NCBI GenBank assembly: GCA_039931675.1
Contig: JBDTRM010000291.1
Location: 9,380 to 73,379, forward strand
Direction: 5' to 3'
DNA: 64,000 bases
Origin: JAEUTH01 sp039931675
GTDB lineage: Bacteria; Bacteroidota; Bacteroidia; AKYH767-A; OLB10
A program made the position numbers and the translations under genes. Below, one piece after another: positions 1 through 9,600 of this stretch (positions are counted from its first letter, which is position 1; each line of letters begins with the position of its first letter). The notes under the pieces were generated by a model. It was given only the letters and a program-made list of their open reading frames with translations. It did no database searches and was not told the origin of the DNA.

Positions 1-188
1 TGGCTTGCAATTTATATTTTGTGCGAATAACGACTAATATATAATACCAATTACAAAAGCTAACAAACTAATTTCCGGAGCCGCCCTTAATATAATATAA
101 ACCAATTCCGCCCATTCAGAATCAAGATTAGGAAGTAAATTGCGCTTCTTGCAATTTCTTAATTCATTTATAAATTTCAGTAAAACTT

Positions 189-305
189 ATGGAAGAAGAT
201 AAGCCGCCAATAATGAAATCGTGGAATAACGTATATCTGTTAGTTATTGCAGTGCTGGTTATGCTGATGATATTTTTTTACTTCATTACAAAATATTTTG
301 AATGA
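189..305 (+). CDS. 38-residue single-span membrane microprotein, symporter partner
   Basis: A short frame reads ATG at 189 to TGA at 303-305 and encodes 38 residues. It has an acidic, proline-containing N-terminus (MEEDKPPIMKSW), then one hydrophobic span of about 20 residues, and ends ITKYFE. Its stop overlaps the symporter start as ATGA (302-305), the classic arrangement for translational coupling. Small one-span proteins encoded next to sodium:solute symporters are known in several bacteria, and my recollection is that Bacteroidota symporter genes often have a comparable short upstream frame. The role as an accessory subunit or stabiliser is inferred from position and membrane topology. 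No signal peptidase site is evident. It was too short for routine ORF calling. Confidence 0.7.
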   Translation: MEEDKPPIMKSWNNVYLLVIAVLVMLMIFFYFITKYFE

Positions 306-2008
306 GTATAACCGACTGGTTCGTTCTTGTAATCACCTTGCTTTTCATAGTGCTGTATGGAATGTGGAAAAGCAGGAATACAAAGAATATTGATGGCTTT
401 TTGCTTGCAGATAAAAAACTACCGTGGTATCATGTTGGGCTTTCAGTAATGGCAACACAGGCCAGCGCCATTACTTTTCTTTCTTTACCCGGCCAGGCAT
501 ACAGTGATGGACTTCGCTTTGTGCAATTCTATTTCGGATTGCCGCTGGCAATGGTGGTATTGTGCATTACGTTCATCCCTGTATTCAGAAAGCTGAATGT
601 TTACACAGCTTATGAATATTTAGAAAAACGGTTTGATTTAAAAACACGTTCGCTCACAGCATTTCTGTTTTTGCTGCAACGTGGTCTGTCAACCGGCATA
701 AGCATTTATGCACCTGCAATAGTTTTATCTTCTATTCTTAATTTAAACATTTCTTACACCACTTTATTTACTGGCGGCATTGTAATTCTTTATACAGTTT
801 ATGGCGGCACTAAAGCGGTATCATATACCCAACTGCTGCAAATGAGTATCATCTTTGCCGGTCTTTTTATTGCTGCTTATATGATGGTGCATTTATTACC
901 GGCTGATGTTGGCTTTATTGACGCACTTCACATCGCAGGCAAAATGGGGAAGATGAATGTAATTGATACGCATTTTGATTTGAATAACCGTTACAATATA
1001 TGGTCGGGAATTATAGGCGGGTTCTTTCTTCAACTGTCTTATTTTGGTACTGACCAATCACAGGTGGGTCGTTATCTCACCGGTAAATCAGTAACTCAAA
1101 GCCGGCTGGGATTAGTAATGAATGGATTGGTAAAAATACCGATGCAGTTTTTGATCCTATTGATAGGCGTACTTGTTTTTACATTTTATCAATTTCATCA
1201 GCCGCCACTATTCTTTAACAAAGTAGAAACAGAACGCATTGTGAATAGCAGTTATAAGCAAGATTATAATAATCTTGAAAAAGATTACCACCAGTTGAAT
1301 GAACAAAAACAACAACATGTTAATGAACTTGTGAATGCCATTCATAAAAACAATGATGCTGAAATAAATTCATCACGAATTCAATTGCAAACAGACAACA
1401 AGGAATCTGCAAAAATCAGGAAAGCAGCTATTGATCTTATCAGTACAAATAATAAGGCTGCTGATGTGAATGATACCAATTACATTTTTTTAAGTTTTGT
1501 TATGCGATACCTGCCCGAAGGAGTAATAGGATTATTAGTTGCAATAATTTTTCTCGCATCTATGGGTTCAATAGCAAGCGGATTCAACTCACTTGCTTCT
1601 GCTACTGTGGTTGACTTTTACAAGCGACTTATTAACCCTCATGCAAGCAGCAGGAATTATCTTTATGTATCCCGGATTGCCACTGTTTGCTGGGGATTGT
1701 TTTGCATTGCAGTTGGACTTTATGCAAGTAAATTAGGAAACCTGATTGAAGCAGTTAATATTTTAGGTTCGCTTTTTTACGGAACTATACTTGGAATATT
1801 TTGCGTGGCATTTTATTTAAAAAAAGTTGGTGGCACGGCAGTTTTTTATGCAGCATTAATTTCAGAAGCTTTTATATTCTTTGCATGGCTTACTGATCTC
1901 ACTGCTTTTCTTTGGCTAAATGTGATAGGGTGCCTTCTGGTAATGATGACCTCATTGTTATTGCAAAAAGTTTTGCCGCTAAGGATTACTATTGATGAGA
2001 CGAAATAA
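302..2008 (+). CDS. Sodium:solute symporter (SSS family)
   Basis: This 568-residue polytopic membrane protein has the SSS-family layout. It opens with a short outward N-terminus and then TM2 features such as 'LSVMATQASAITFLSLPGQ', and later segments include 'YTVYGGTKAVSYTQ' and 'SYFGTDQSQVGRYLTG', which are typical of Na+-coupled glucose/iodide/monocarboxylate-type carriers. It should import an organic solute or anion using the sodium gradient at the inner membrane; the substrate cannot be read from sequence. Residues about 304-395 form an unusually long hydrophilic, glutamine/lysine-rich, probably coiled loop between membrane segments. I recall similar loops in Bacteroidota members of the family. 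The start overlaps the stop of the upstream microprotein, so the two are probably co-translated. Confidence 0.9.
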   Translation: MSITDWFVLVITLLFIVLYGMWKSRNTKNIDGFLLADKKLPWYHVGLSVMATQASAITFLSLPGQAYSDGLRFVQFYFGLPLAMVVLCITFIPVFRKLNVYTAYEYLEKRFDLKTRSLTAFLFLLQRGLSTGISIYAPAIVLSSILNLNISYTTLFTGGIVILYTVYGGTKAVSYTQLLQMSIIFAGLFIAAYMMVHLLPADVGFIDALHIAGKMGKMNVIDTHFDLNNRYNIWSGIIGGFFLQLSYFGTDQSQVGRYLTGKSVTQSRLGLVMNGLVKIPMQFLILLIGVLVFTFYQFHQPPLFFNKVETERIVNSSYKQDYNNLEKDYHQLNEQKQQHVNELVNAIHKNNDAEINSSRIQLQTDNKESAKIRKAAIDLISTNNKAADVNDTNYIFLSFVMRYLPEGVIGLLVAIIFLASMGSIASGFNSLASATVVDFYKRLINPHASSRNYLYVSRIATVCWGLFCIAVGLYASKLGNLIEAVNILGSLFYGTILGIFCVAFYLKKVGGTAVFYAALISEAFIFFAWLTDLTAFLWLNVIGCLLVMMTSLLLQKVLPLRITIDETK

Positions 2009-2135
2009 ACCTAATGTAAGTTATGAGGTTCGCAATTGTTATCACTCATCCGTTTTACGTTTATTGGGAATGTTGTAAAATTGATATGCGTTATATGTGT
2101 TATTTCGCATTCGTATAATTCTAAAAATTTATTTT

Positions 2136-3416
2136 ATGAACGCTGTTAAAACGAATAATAAACAGCCGCACCTTATTGTAATTGGTGGAGGTTTTGGCGG
2201 ATTACAAGTTATTAAAGAATTAAAAAACAAACCTCTTCAGATTACCTGGATTGATAAAAACAATTATCACACTTTTCAGCCATTACTTTACCAGGTGGCC
2301 AGTGGTGGTTTAGGACCCGATGCTATTGGTTATCCCTTGCGCAGAATTTCAGGTCCTATTAAAAATGTGGTTTTTCGTATGGCAGAGGTGTTAACTATTA
2401 AGCCCGAAAGCAATTGTATTGAAACAAGCATTGGTGATTTGAATTACGATTATCTTTTAATCGCGACAGGATCGGCAACCAACTTTTATGGCAATGCAAA
2501 CTTAGAGGCATCATGCATGCAATTGAAATCAATACCTGATGCGTTGGATTTACGCAGTGATATTTTACAGGAATTTGAAAAGTCAATCATACATCAGCAA
2601 CCTGATGAGCTTAAACAGATACTAAACTTTGTGGTTGTGGGCGGAGGCCCAACAGGAGTTGAAACTGCAGGTGCTCTTGCCGAAATGAAATTAACAGTAT
2701 TGCCAAAAGATTATCGCGAAGTGAAGCCTGAAAATATGCAGGTGCATTTGGTTGAATCGGGCAATGCATTGCTTACAATGTTTGATGAATCGCTTTCATT
2801 AAAAGCAAAAAAGTCGCTTGAAAAATTAGGAGTAAAAGTGTGGCTCAATACCAAGGTTGAAAATTATGATGGAAAGATTTTGACTTTTAATACAGGCGAA
2901 CAACTCATTACCGATACAGTTATATGGAGTGCCGGTGTAAAAGGAAAAATCATCAACGGGCTTAATCCAAATGCAATTGGCCGCGGCAATCGTTATAAAA
3001 CAGATGAATATAACACGATAGCTGGTTATGAAAATATTTTTGCAATTGGCGATGTAGCATTAATGACGGCTGATGCAAAATTTCCAAACGGGCATCCGCA
3101 GGTAGCGCCCACAGCCATTCAACAGGCGGGCTTGTTTGCAAAAAACCTGTTGCGGCATTTAAATAACCAGCCACTTATACCTTTCTCTTATTTCGATAAA
3201 GGTTCCATGGCAACTATTGGAAGACATAAAGCAGTTTTTCAATCATTCGGCATTAAGCTCAGTGGTTACATTGCCTGGTTTGCATGGATGGCATTGCACC
3301 TGATGTTGCTCGTTGGTTTCAGAAGCCGTATTATTGTTTTTGTAAACTGGATGTGGAATTATTTTTCATATCAACGTGCGATACGAATTATTGTTCGTCC
3401 GTTTAAGAGAGGTTAG
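2136..3416 (+). CDS. ndh: Type II NADH:quinone oxidoreductase (NDH-2)
   Basis: This 426-residue single-subunit flavoprotein oxidises NADH and reduces membrane quinone without pumping protons. The FAD-binding Rossmann motif GGGFGG lies at residues 17-22. 'ATGSATNFYG' follows, then the second (NADH) nucleotide-binding motif 'VVGGGPTGVETAGALAE', then 'NIFAIGDVA' and 'APTAIQQAG', which are the flavin and quinone-site signatures of the family. The last ~60 residues contain an amphipathic/hydrophobic stretch (IAWFAWMALHLMLLVGF) that fits membrane attachment. An upstream in-frame ATG at 2097 would add 13 residues (MLFRIRIILKIYF). The ATG at 2136 is preferred because it directly precedes the usual short lead-in to the FAD motif. 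It appears monocistronic, 127 bp after the symporter gene. Confidence 0.93.
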   Translation: MNAVKTNNKQPHLIVIGGGFGGLQVIKELKNKPLQITWIDKNNYHTFQPLLYQVASGGLGPDAIGYPLRRISGPIKNVVFRMAEVLTIKPESNCIETSIGDLNYDYLLIATGSATNFYGNANLEASCMQLKSIPDALDLRSDILQEFEKSIIHQQPDELKQILNFVVVGGGPTGVETAGALAEMKLTVLPKDYREVKPENMQVHLVESGNALLTMFDESLSLKAKKSLEKLGVKVWLNTKVENYDGKILTFNTGEQLITDTVIWSAGVKGKIINGLNPNAIGRGNRYKTDEYNTIAGYENIFAIGDVALMTADAKFPNGHPQVAPTAIQQAGLFAKNLLRHLNNQPLIPFSYFDKGSMATIGRHKAVFQSFGIKLSGYIAWFAWMALHLMLLVGFRSRIIVFVNWMWNYFSYQRAIRIIVRPFKRG

Positions 3417-3661
3417 ATAAAAGCTAATTAATAAATGATCACCTTTTACTTTTCAATTCAAAAAAAATCAAAATGTAAGAGCCTGTTTAAAATTCTTATG
3501 TCATCAAGTTTGTAAATGATTTATGAAGTGTAAAACATTTTGGATGAATAAACACCTTCTAATTGTTTTATTCTGTGTCAAACCAAAATTTTTCTTGTTA
3601 AATTTCGCAGTATTTTCAATGATAAATCTGGTTAGAATATTAATCTCAAATCAAAATCAAC

Positions 3662-3994
3662 ATGAACTCAAAAATACTATTGACTGAGATATGGAATTCA
3701 GGCTGGTTTCAGGTTATCTCTATCACTGTGCTTGCACTTGTGTTTATACAAATCGTCAGCCGGCTTACAACTAAAAAGAACCCCGAAGAGCAAGCCAAGC
3801 TTGATGAATGGCATGACGATCCTGCAAACTACAGGGCCGGAATATTCTACTATAACCCAAAGGATAAACGATGGTTCCCACCCAAAAGGATTGCTGCTAT
3901 GGGATGGACAATTAATTTTTCCAACCCAATTGCTGTTTCCATTCTGGCAGCATTTTTCATTATTATTTTTCTAATGATTTTCCTTACTTCTTAA
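3662..3994 (+). CDS. DUF5808-type small membrane protein
   Basis: This 110-residue protein has a membrane span at each end (about residues 14-33 and 88-108). Between them is a conserved soluble segment with 'DDPANYRAGIFYYNPKDKR' followed by 'WFPPKR' and 'MGWTINFSNP'. The pattern W/Y..G.fY.NP.D.R..vPKR...GwT.NF..P matches the DUF5808 family as I know it. The family has no assigned biochemical role. In other genomes the module is often attached to multi-span membrane proteins or sits near small regulators. Here it stands alone with 245 bp upstream and 213 bp downstream free of genes, so the context gives no functional hint. Confidence 0.75.
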   Translation: MNSKILLTEIWNSGWFQVISITVLALVFIQIVSRLTTKKNPEEQAKLDEWHDDPANYRAGIFYYNPKDKRWFPPKRIAAMGWTINFSNPIAVSILAAFFIIIFLMIFLTS

Positions 3995-4207
3995 GTTTCC
4001 CATATAAAATGACTGGGATATATAAAATTATCCGTGTGGTTATATTAGGCCATGAAAATTTTTTATGGAATGAAACTTTAATGGTTTTAAATGCCCATAC
4101 CTGCAAGTCATATTTTATCATTTCAATAAAACTATTTTGAGCATATTGAAAAAAACAAATGAAATAACAATACCTTTCATCACTTTAAACTTTAAAATTA
4201 AACATCA

Positions 4208-5284
4208 ATGAAAACAACAAACTCCTTATTCAAAGCATTATTTATTGCTTCGGCTTTTGCAATGGTTTTAATTTTTATAACCTGCAAAAAAGAAAAAACT
4301 TCCGAACCTGTTAATGGAACAATAACAGGTAAAGTGGTTGCAAAGAATAACCATACACCAATTGGTTCAGCTCAAATTATTGCAGGCGGTTATTCCACAC
4401 GTTCTGATAAGAATGGCAACTTTACGCTTGAAGTGAAGCCCGGTGCTTATCATTTAATTATTCAAACCGGTAAAGGACACCTTTTCAAAACCGAAATGGA
4501 TATTACAGTTGGCGATGGTGAACAATTAGCATTGCCTGCTACGTCCACAGTTTTAAAACAAGATGGTAACATGGCTTACATTGCAGGAGCCTATGATAAG
4601 ATTGAAACTATTATTAACGATTCGCTTGGTTACAGCGCTTTTCCGATAACGGTTAATGATCTTGATAATGATTCGTTGCTTGGCACTTTTGAAGCTATCT
4701 TTTTAAATTGCGGAGCGTTAAACATGTTTACATTAGACAGTCTCAAATATACCAACCTCGGCAATTTTTATCAGAATGGCGGAAGCATTTATGCATCTGA
4801 TTTTGCTGTTGAATTTTTAACCGGTGATGGTAACTGGCGCCTTTATGGAACACCATTCAATAATCAATCAAAAGGATCGGGCGACCATGCCGGTCAGTTC
4901 TCAATACTATCAACTTGCACTACTCCTAAGATCGGGGGATTTATGACCGACTCTTCATTGTGTTGTTCAAAGAGCGGTCCTGCAGGTTTGGTAACGAATA
5001 TTGATGTACTTGCTGCTGACCTTGTAACTGCTTTAGGAAAAGATTCAATAGATATTGAATATGACCTTGGCGGATGGGAAGTGGTTTCAGTAGTTGATGC
5101 ACCTTTTGAAACTATTTTGCAAAACAATAATCCCGGTGCAGCCTCAGTTCCTGTGGCAGTAAGAACAGTAAGTTCAACATCAGGTTCAGGAATGATTTAT
5201 TTTACAACGTTTCATAACAATCCGCAAAGCACCATCAGCCCGGATGTTCAAAATGTATTACAGTTTTTTATTTTGAATTTGTAA
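4208..5284 (+). CDS. Lipoprotein: carboxypeptidase-regulatory-like domain plus amidotransferase-like domain
   Basis: This 358-residue lipoprotein has a hydrophobic leader ending in 'LIFITC', so Cys26 is the likely lipidated residue. It is followed by lysines and glutamate. Residues about 36-105 form a CarboxypepD_reg/TonB-plug-like beta-sandwich ('NGTITGKVVAKNNHTPIGSA', 'TRSDKNGNFTLEVKPG'). The remainder (about 120-358) has the alternating strand/helix pattern of a class I glutamine-amidotransferase-like (ThuA/DUF4159-type) fold, with 'AIFLNCGAL', 'FYQNGGSIYASDF' and a final 'MIYFTTFHNNPQ'. I see no convincing catalytic triad, so a binding or structural role is more likely than hydrolysis. 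The fold assignment is tentative, while the lipoprotein and the N-terminal domain are clear. A strong terminator follows. Confidence 0.7.
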   Translation: MKTTNSLFKALFIASAFAMVLIFITCKKEKTSEPVNGTITGKVVAKNNHTPIGSAQIIAGGYSTRSDKNGNFTLEVKPGAYHLIIQTGKGHLFKTEMDITVGDGEQLALPATSTVLKQDGNMAYIAGAYDKIETIINDSLGYSAFPITVNDLDNDSLLGTFEAIFLNCGALNMFTLDSLKYTNLGNFYQNGGSIYASDFAVEFLTGDGNWRLYGTPFNNQSKGSGDHAGQFSILSTCTTPKIGGFMTDSSLCCSKSGPAGLVTNIDVLAADLVTALGKDSIDIEYDLGGWEVVSVVDAPFETILQNNNPGAASVPVAVRTVSSTSGSGMIYFTTFHNNPQSTISPDVQNVLQFFILNL

Positions 5285-5304
5285 AACACAAATAGTACAG
5301 AAAC

Positions 5305-5333
5305 AAAAAGCCGGTAGTTGATGCCGGCTTTTT
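5305..5333 (+). terminator. Rho-independent terminator of the lipoprotein gene
   Basis: A perfect 10-bp stem (AAAAAGCCGG / CCGGCTTTTT) with a 9-nt loop is followed by further T residues, 20 bp after the stop codon at 5284. Confidence 0.85.
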
Positions 5334-5429
5334 TTATTTTGGAGGGAAAATGTAAGTCATCTAATGAAGTCGTATGAGGACAGTATATTTGTTACACAAC
5401 ATACAGCCACAACAGAAGCAACTAAAAGT

Positions 5430-6203
5430 TTAGAAAATAACTTCTCCTTTATGCCTATTTGTTATAAGACTTAAAAACTCTTCCTTTTTTCTCCGCGAAA
5501 CATCCACATAACTATTATCGTTCATGAGCACCTGACCACCTTCACCTTTTATATATCTTTTCACAAAGTTGAGATTGATAAGATGCGATTGGTGTACCCG
5601 AAAAAAAATCCGGTCATCTAACATGTCCTCAATCTCTTTAAGATTTTTTGAAATGATTAATTTTTTTGCTTGTGATAAAAACATCTCTGTATAATTTCTG
5701 TCGGCAGTGCAGCGAATAATATCTTTCATATCAACTAATTCTAAACCATTTGAAGCTGGCAACGCGACCTTTTGAATTTTTTGTTCACTGTATTTTGCAT
5801 TTTTAAAAACCGATTCCAACATCATCAGGTATTCCGCAGGATTCTTATGATGGGCGAAATATTTGCTCATAGCCCTATCAAGTTCGCGAACTGATAAGGG
5901 TTTAAGCAAATAGTCAAGTGCACTGAATTTAATTGCCTTTAAAGCATACTGCTCATAAGCTGTTACAAAGATGATGTCAAAATTGATTAGAGGTAACTGC
6001 TCCAATAATTGAAATCCGTTCAATTCGGGCATTTCGATATCAAGAAAAATTACATCAACCTGATGATGTGATAAAAATTCCAAAGCCTTGGCTGATGATG
6101 TAAATATTTCAAGAATCTTTAAATTGGAAGAGTAGGGCGTTAGCAAGTCTGACAGTACATTAGCGCTTAAGATATCATCGTCAATAATAATTGCATTTTT
6201 CAT
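5430..6203 (-). CDS. LytTR-family response regulator
   Basis: This 257-residue protein has an N-terminal receiver domain (about 1-120) with the acidic cluster 'IIDDD' and phosphoacceptor Asp55 in 'FLDIEMPELNGF'. It also has the Thr of 'FVTAYEQYALKA' and a Lys in 'YLLKPLS'. The C-terminal LytTR DNA-binding domain (about 150-245) shows 'IIRCTADRNYTEMF', 'RIFFRVHQSHLINLNFVKRY' and a final 'VDVSRRKKEEFL'. LytTR regulators bind direct repeats upstream of target promoters. It lies 57 bp downstream of the Hpt gene and is co-oriented with the hybrid kinase, so it is the likely terminal acceptor of that phosphorelay. Targets are unknown; the neighbouring exported-protein operon on the same strand is one candidate. 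Confidence 0.9.
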   Translation of the reverse strand: MKNAIIIDDDILSANVLSDLLTPYSSNLKILEIFTSSAKALEFLSHHQVDVIFLDIEMPELNGFQLLEQLPLINFDIIFVTAYEQYALKAIKFSALDYLLKPLSVRELDRAMSKYFAHHKNPAEYLMMLESVFKNAKYSEQKIQKVALPASNGLELVDMKDIIRCTADRNYTEMFLSQAKKLIISKNLKEIEDMLDDRIFFRVHQSHLINLNFVKRYIKGEGGQVLMNDNSYVDVSRRKKEEFLSLITNRHKGEVIF

Positions 6204-6260
6204 TTTGGTAGTGGTGGTTAATTAAAATCAGGAGTCGTAATTTCGGAAGAGTAGCTATAA

Positions 6261-6623
6261 TTACCCTTTAAGCGAATTACGTAATTCTTTTTGCAACTCT
6301 GAAATAATTATTTCAGTTTCCATTTTCAACTGGTTAATTTTTATAAATAACTCGTTGGTGTGTAAAGGCTCATTGGCCAATTCTTCAATTACGCTTACTA
6401 ATTTTTCTGTTTGATTGGCGCCCACGTAATGCAGTTGCGGTTTTAGTGAATGGGCTGCCTTTCTAACTTGGTCCCATTGTCCGTTTGTGCTACCGCTGAT
6501 TACCTGTTCTACTAATGGCACTGCCTCATCAATAAAGGTAGAAATATAAAATTGTTTGCGTTCAGCATTGCCTTCAGTCAACTGATCTAAAAATGATATG
6601 TCAATGTAATTACTAATTTCCAT
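6261..6623 (-). CDS. Histidine phosphotransfer (Hpt) protein
   Basis: This 120-residue all-helical protein carries the Hpt signature 'RKAAHSLKPQLHYVGA', where His58 is the expected phosphate-accepting residue. The length fits a stand-alone four-helix-bundle Hpt module. Its start overlaps the 3' end of the hybrid-kinase gene by 11 bp and the LytTR regulator follows 57 bp later, so the three genes form one operon. The expected path is kinase His869, receiver Asp1163, this His58, then Asp55 of the regulator. The HPt role is firm from the motif, and the pairing is inferred from gene order. Confidence 0.88.
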   Translation of the reverse strand: MEISNYIDISFLDQLTEGNAERKQFYISTFIDEAVPLVEQVISGSTNGQWDQVRKAAHSLKPQLHYVGANQTEKLVSVIEELANEPLHTNELFIKINQLKMETEIIISELQKELRNSLKG

Positions 6624-9600
6624 CGCGAGGAGGATTTGATATTAATACTTTGATTAAATTGTCCAGTACGTCTTTTTTTTCAAGAGGCTTGGCAATATAT
6701 CCGTTCATCCCTGTTTCAAAACATTTATCACGTTCGCCACGTGTGGCATTAGCCGTCATTGCAATTACTTTAATGCTTCGCAACGGCTCATTGAACTTTT
6801 TTCTTATATGTTCAATGGTTTCATAGCCGTCCATCTGCGGCATCATGATGTCAAGCAGCAACAAATCGTATTTGTTTTTTTGCAGGAGCTCTATAGCTTT
6901 GGTTCCATCATCGGCTAAATCTATTTGCAAACCAGGAATCATTTTCTTAAGCATATCAATTGCAACAATTCCATTAAACTTATTGTCTTCGGCCAATAGT
7001 ATTTTTATACCCGATAGCAGCTCACCTTTATCATATATATAGTTCTTCAGATTTTGGTCAGATTCTTTCCTGTCAAGCGCCTTTTTGTATTTGATAGTAA
7101 AAGAAAATGCAGTGCCTTTATTTACTTCTGAAGATACATTTATACTGCTTTTGTGAAGTTCAATAAGCTGTTTTGAAATAGTAAGGCCTAACCCTGTTCC
7201 ACCAAACCTTCGTGTTATATCAGACCCTGCCTGGGTAAAGCTTTCAAAGATTGAACTTAATTTTTCCTGCGGAATTCCTATGCCCGTGTCGCTTACTGTA
7301 AATTTGCATTGAACGTATTCATTATCGCTTCCAATGATTTCAGATGATAGAGTTATTTCACCATGTTCAGTAAATTTCTCAGCATTGCCTGCAAGATTGA
7401 TGAGTATCTGTTTTAAACGAACCGGGTCACCCATAACAAGTTCAGGCAAATCATCAACCAGGCAATTAACACCAACATTTTTTTCAAGTGCTTTATGCTT
7501 AATGGTATTAGCTGCCGACTGAATACATTCTTTAATGCTGAATGGCGTATCTTCCAAATGCATTTTGCCCGATTCTATTTTAGCATAATCTAATATTTCA
7601 TTAATCAGTGATAAAAGCGTTACGGTTGATTCTTCAATTGCATTCAGATATTCTAACTGGTCATTGCGCGGTTGCTTATCCAGCAGAATCTGGTTCATTC
7701 CCATGATGGCATTCATAGGAGTGCGGATTTCATGACTCATCCTGGCAAGAAATGCATCTTTCATTCTTGCTGTGTTCAAAGCAAGCTCTTTTTCTTTTTG
7801 CAACTTTACCTGGCGCAGCCGTACGAGATAAATTACATACAATATTCCTATTGCAATTAAACCTATCAAAAACTTAAACCACAAGGTCTGATACCATGCC
7901 GGAGTAATAATAATATTTAGTTTTCGCTCAGTCCCCCAAACCCCATCGCAATTTGCTGCCTTAACATGAAAGGTATAGTGACCGGGTGATACGTTGGTAT
8001 AATTTGCCATGCGCTGCAATGTGTTTTTTGTCCATTGTCTGTCAACGCCTTCTAAGAAATATGAGTAACGATTACGCTCAGGCAAAACAAAATGCATGGC
8101 TGCAAACTGAAACGAAAAGAAATTACTATCGTGCGGTAGGGTGACAGTTGATAAATAATTAATATTGGTATCGTTTATTAAAGTATAATCTTTGTTCAAA
8201 ACTTTGAAGAAGTCGAAGGCAATTTGAGGAGGAATTGTTTCCTTATAAAAATGTTTCGGATCCCAATAGTAGAAACCACCTGTAACACTTAAAAAGAGTT
8301 TACCATCTGCACCTTTTAATAGGGGCCGGTTGAAAAGCTGGTGATCCTGTTTATCTTCAATTCCATCCTTGTCATTATAATTTTTTATGGAATAATCATT
8401 AAGGTTTAGTTCTGCTAAACCATTACCTGTAGTAAGCCACATGCTATTACTATTATCCCTGACTGCACAGCCTACCCTATTGGAAGGGAGTCCATTCTCA
8501 GTTGAAAAATTCCTGGTAAATTTTCTGCTTTGCATATTATATATAAAAGCTCCGTCAAACAATGTCGAAATGAGCAAATCCTGGTTATTAATTATATGAT
8601 CATGACTAAAACAAACCTCCTGTAGTTTAATTTTGTATCCTTTTATATTCGCTTCTGCAATGTTGGTTACAGATAAATCAGATTGACTCAAAATACCAAA
8701 ACCATTTATATTATAAGCTGCCATGATGTTGCCATCGGAAGTTTCGAGTATTCCATAAATTGATCCACGAACGGCTTTAATATCCTTTTCGTTAAACCTG
8801 TAATTTTTTACAGTGCTGTCACTTAAGGAATAACAATAAATACCATGTCTGGAACGGTCAAACCAAAGGTTATTTTTAGAATCAATAAAGCTGTGATTAG
8901 ATGAAAAATTCAAAGTGTCAAGGTGCCTTGCATTTGTAAAAAGTGGTTTTATAGTTTTATTATGCGGATTAAAAGTGAGAAAACCGTTATAGTAAGTGTT
9001 GATTATGTATTCATTATTTAAGGGATTCTTATGAATGTAACTTATTCCGTTCTTGCTTTCATCTTTGTTTATTGAATATATTTTTTTGCAATTAAAATTA
9101 CTATCTAAAACATATAGCCCGTCTGAAAGGTCTCCACCCGCATAATATTCCTTTTTATTATCAGACTGAATAATCGTATTGAGGCTTAGAAAATTTGAAT
9201 AATAACCGTTTGATTTTGGGAGACTGACCTCGTTAAAGTTATTATTTCTTTTATTTAGCGCACTAATGCCTTCCGCTCCGAGAAACCATACGCTATTACT
9301 GTCATAATGAAAAATGTTTTTTGCGTTTAAATCACTACAGATTGAATATGGATTATCGCTGCGATGACGAAAAAATTTAAACTTACCTGATATTTTATTA
9401 AAAACACCGAAACCCGAATCTATTGAAGCTACATAAAGCTCGTCTTTATTTTTTTCAGAAACAGACCAGACTATATTTGATGTTCCCTTAAATTTAGAAT
9501 TAAAATTATATTCCGTCCACGATGTATCCCTGCTGTTGAACTTAACTATACCGTTGCCCCATGTTGCAATCCAGACTTCATTATCATTTTCTTTTACAAA

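Noticed and set aside
34..186. Minus-strand open frame of about 50 codons ending in a hydrophobic stretch
   Set aside because: It looks protein-like (LDSEWAELVYIILRAAPE) but has no ATG before an upstream stop. It is short and AT-rich and more likely the promoter region of the microprotein-symporter pair.
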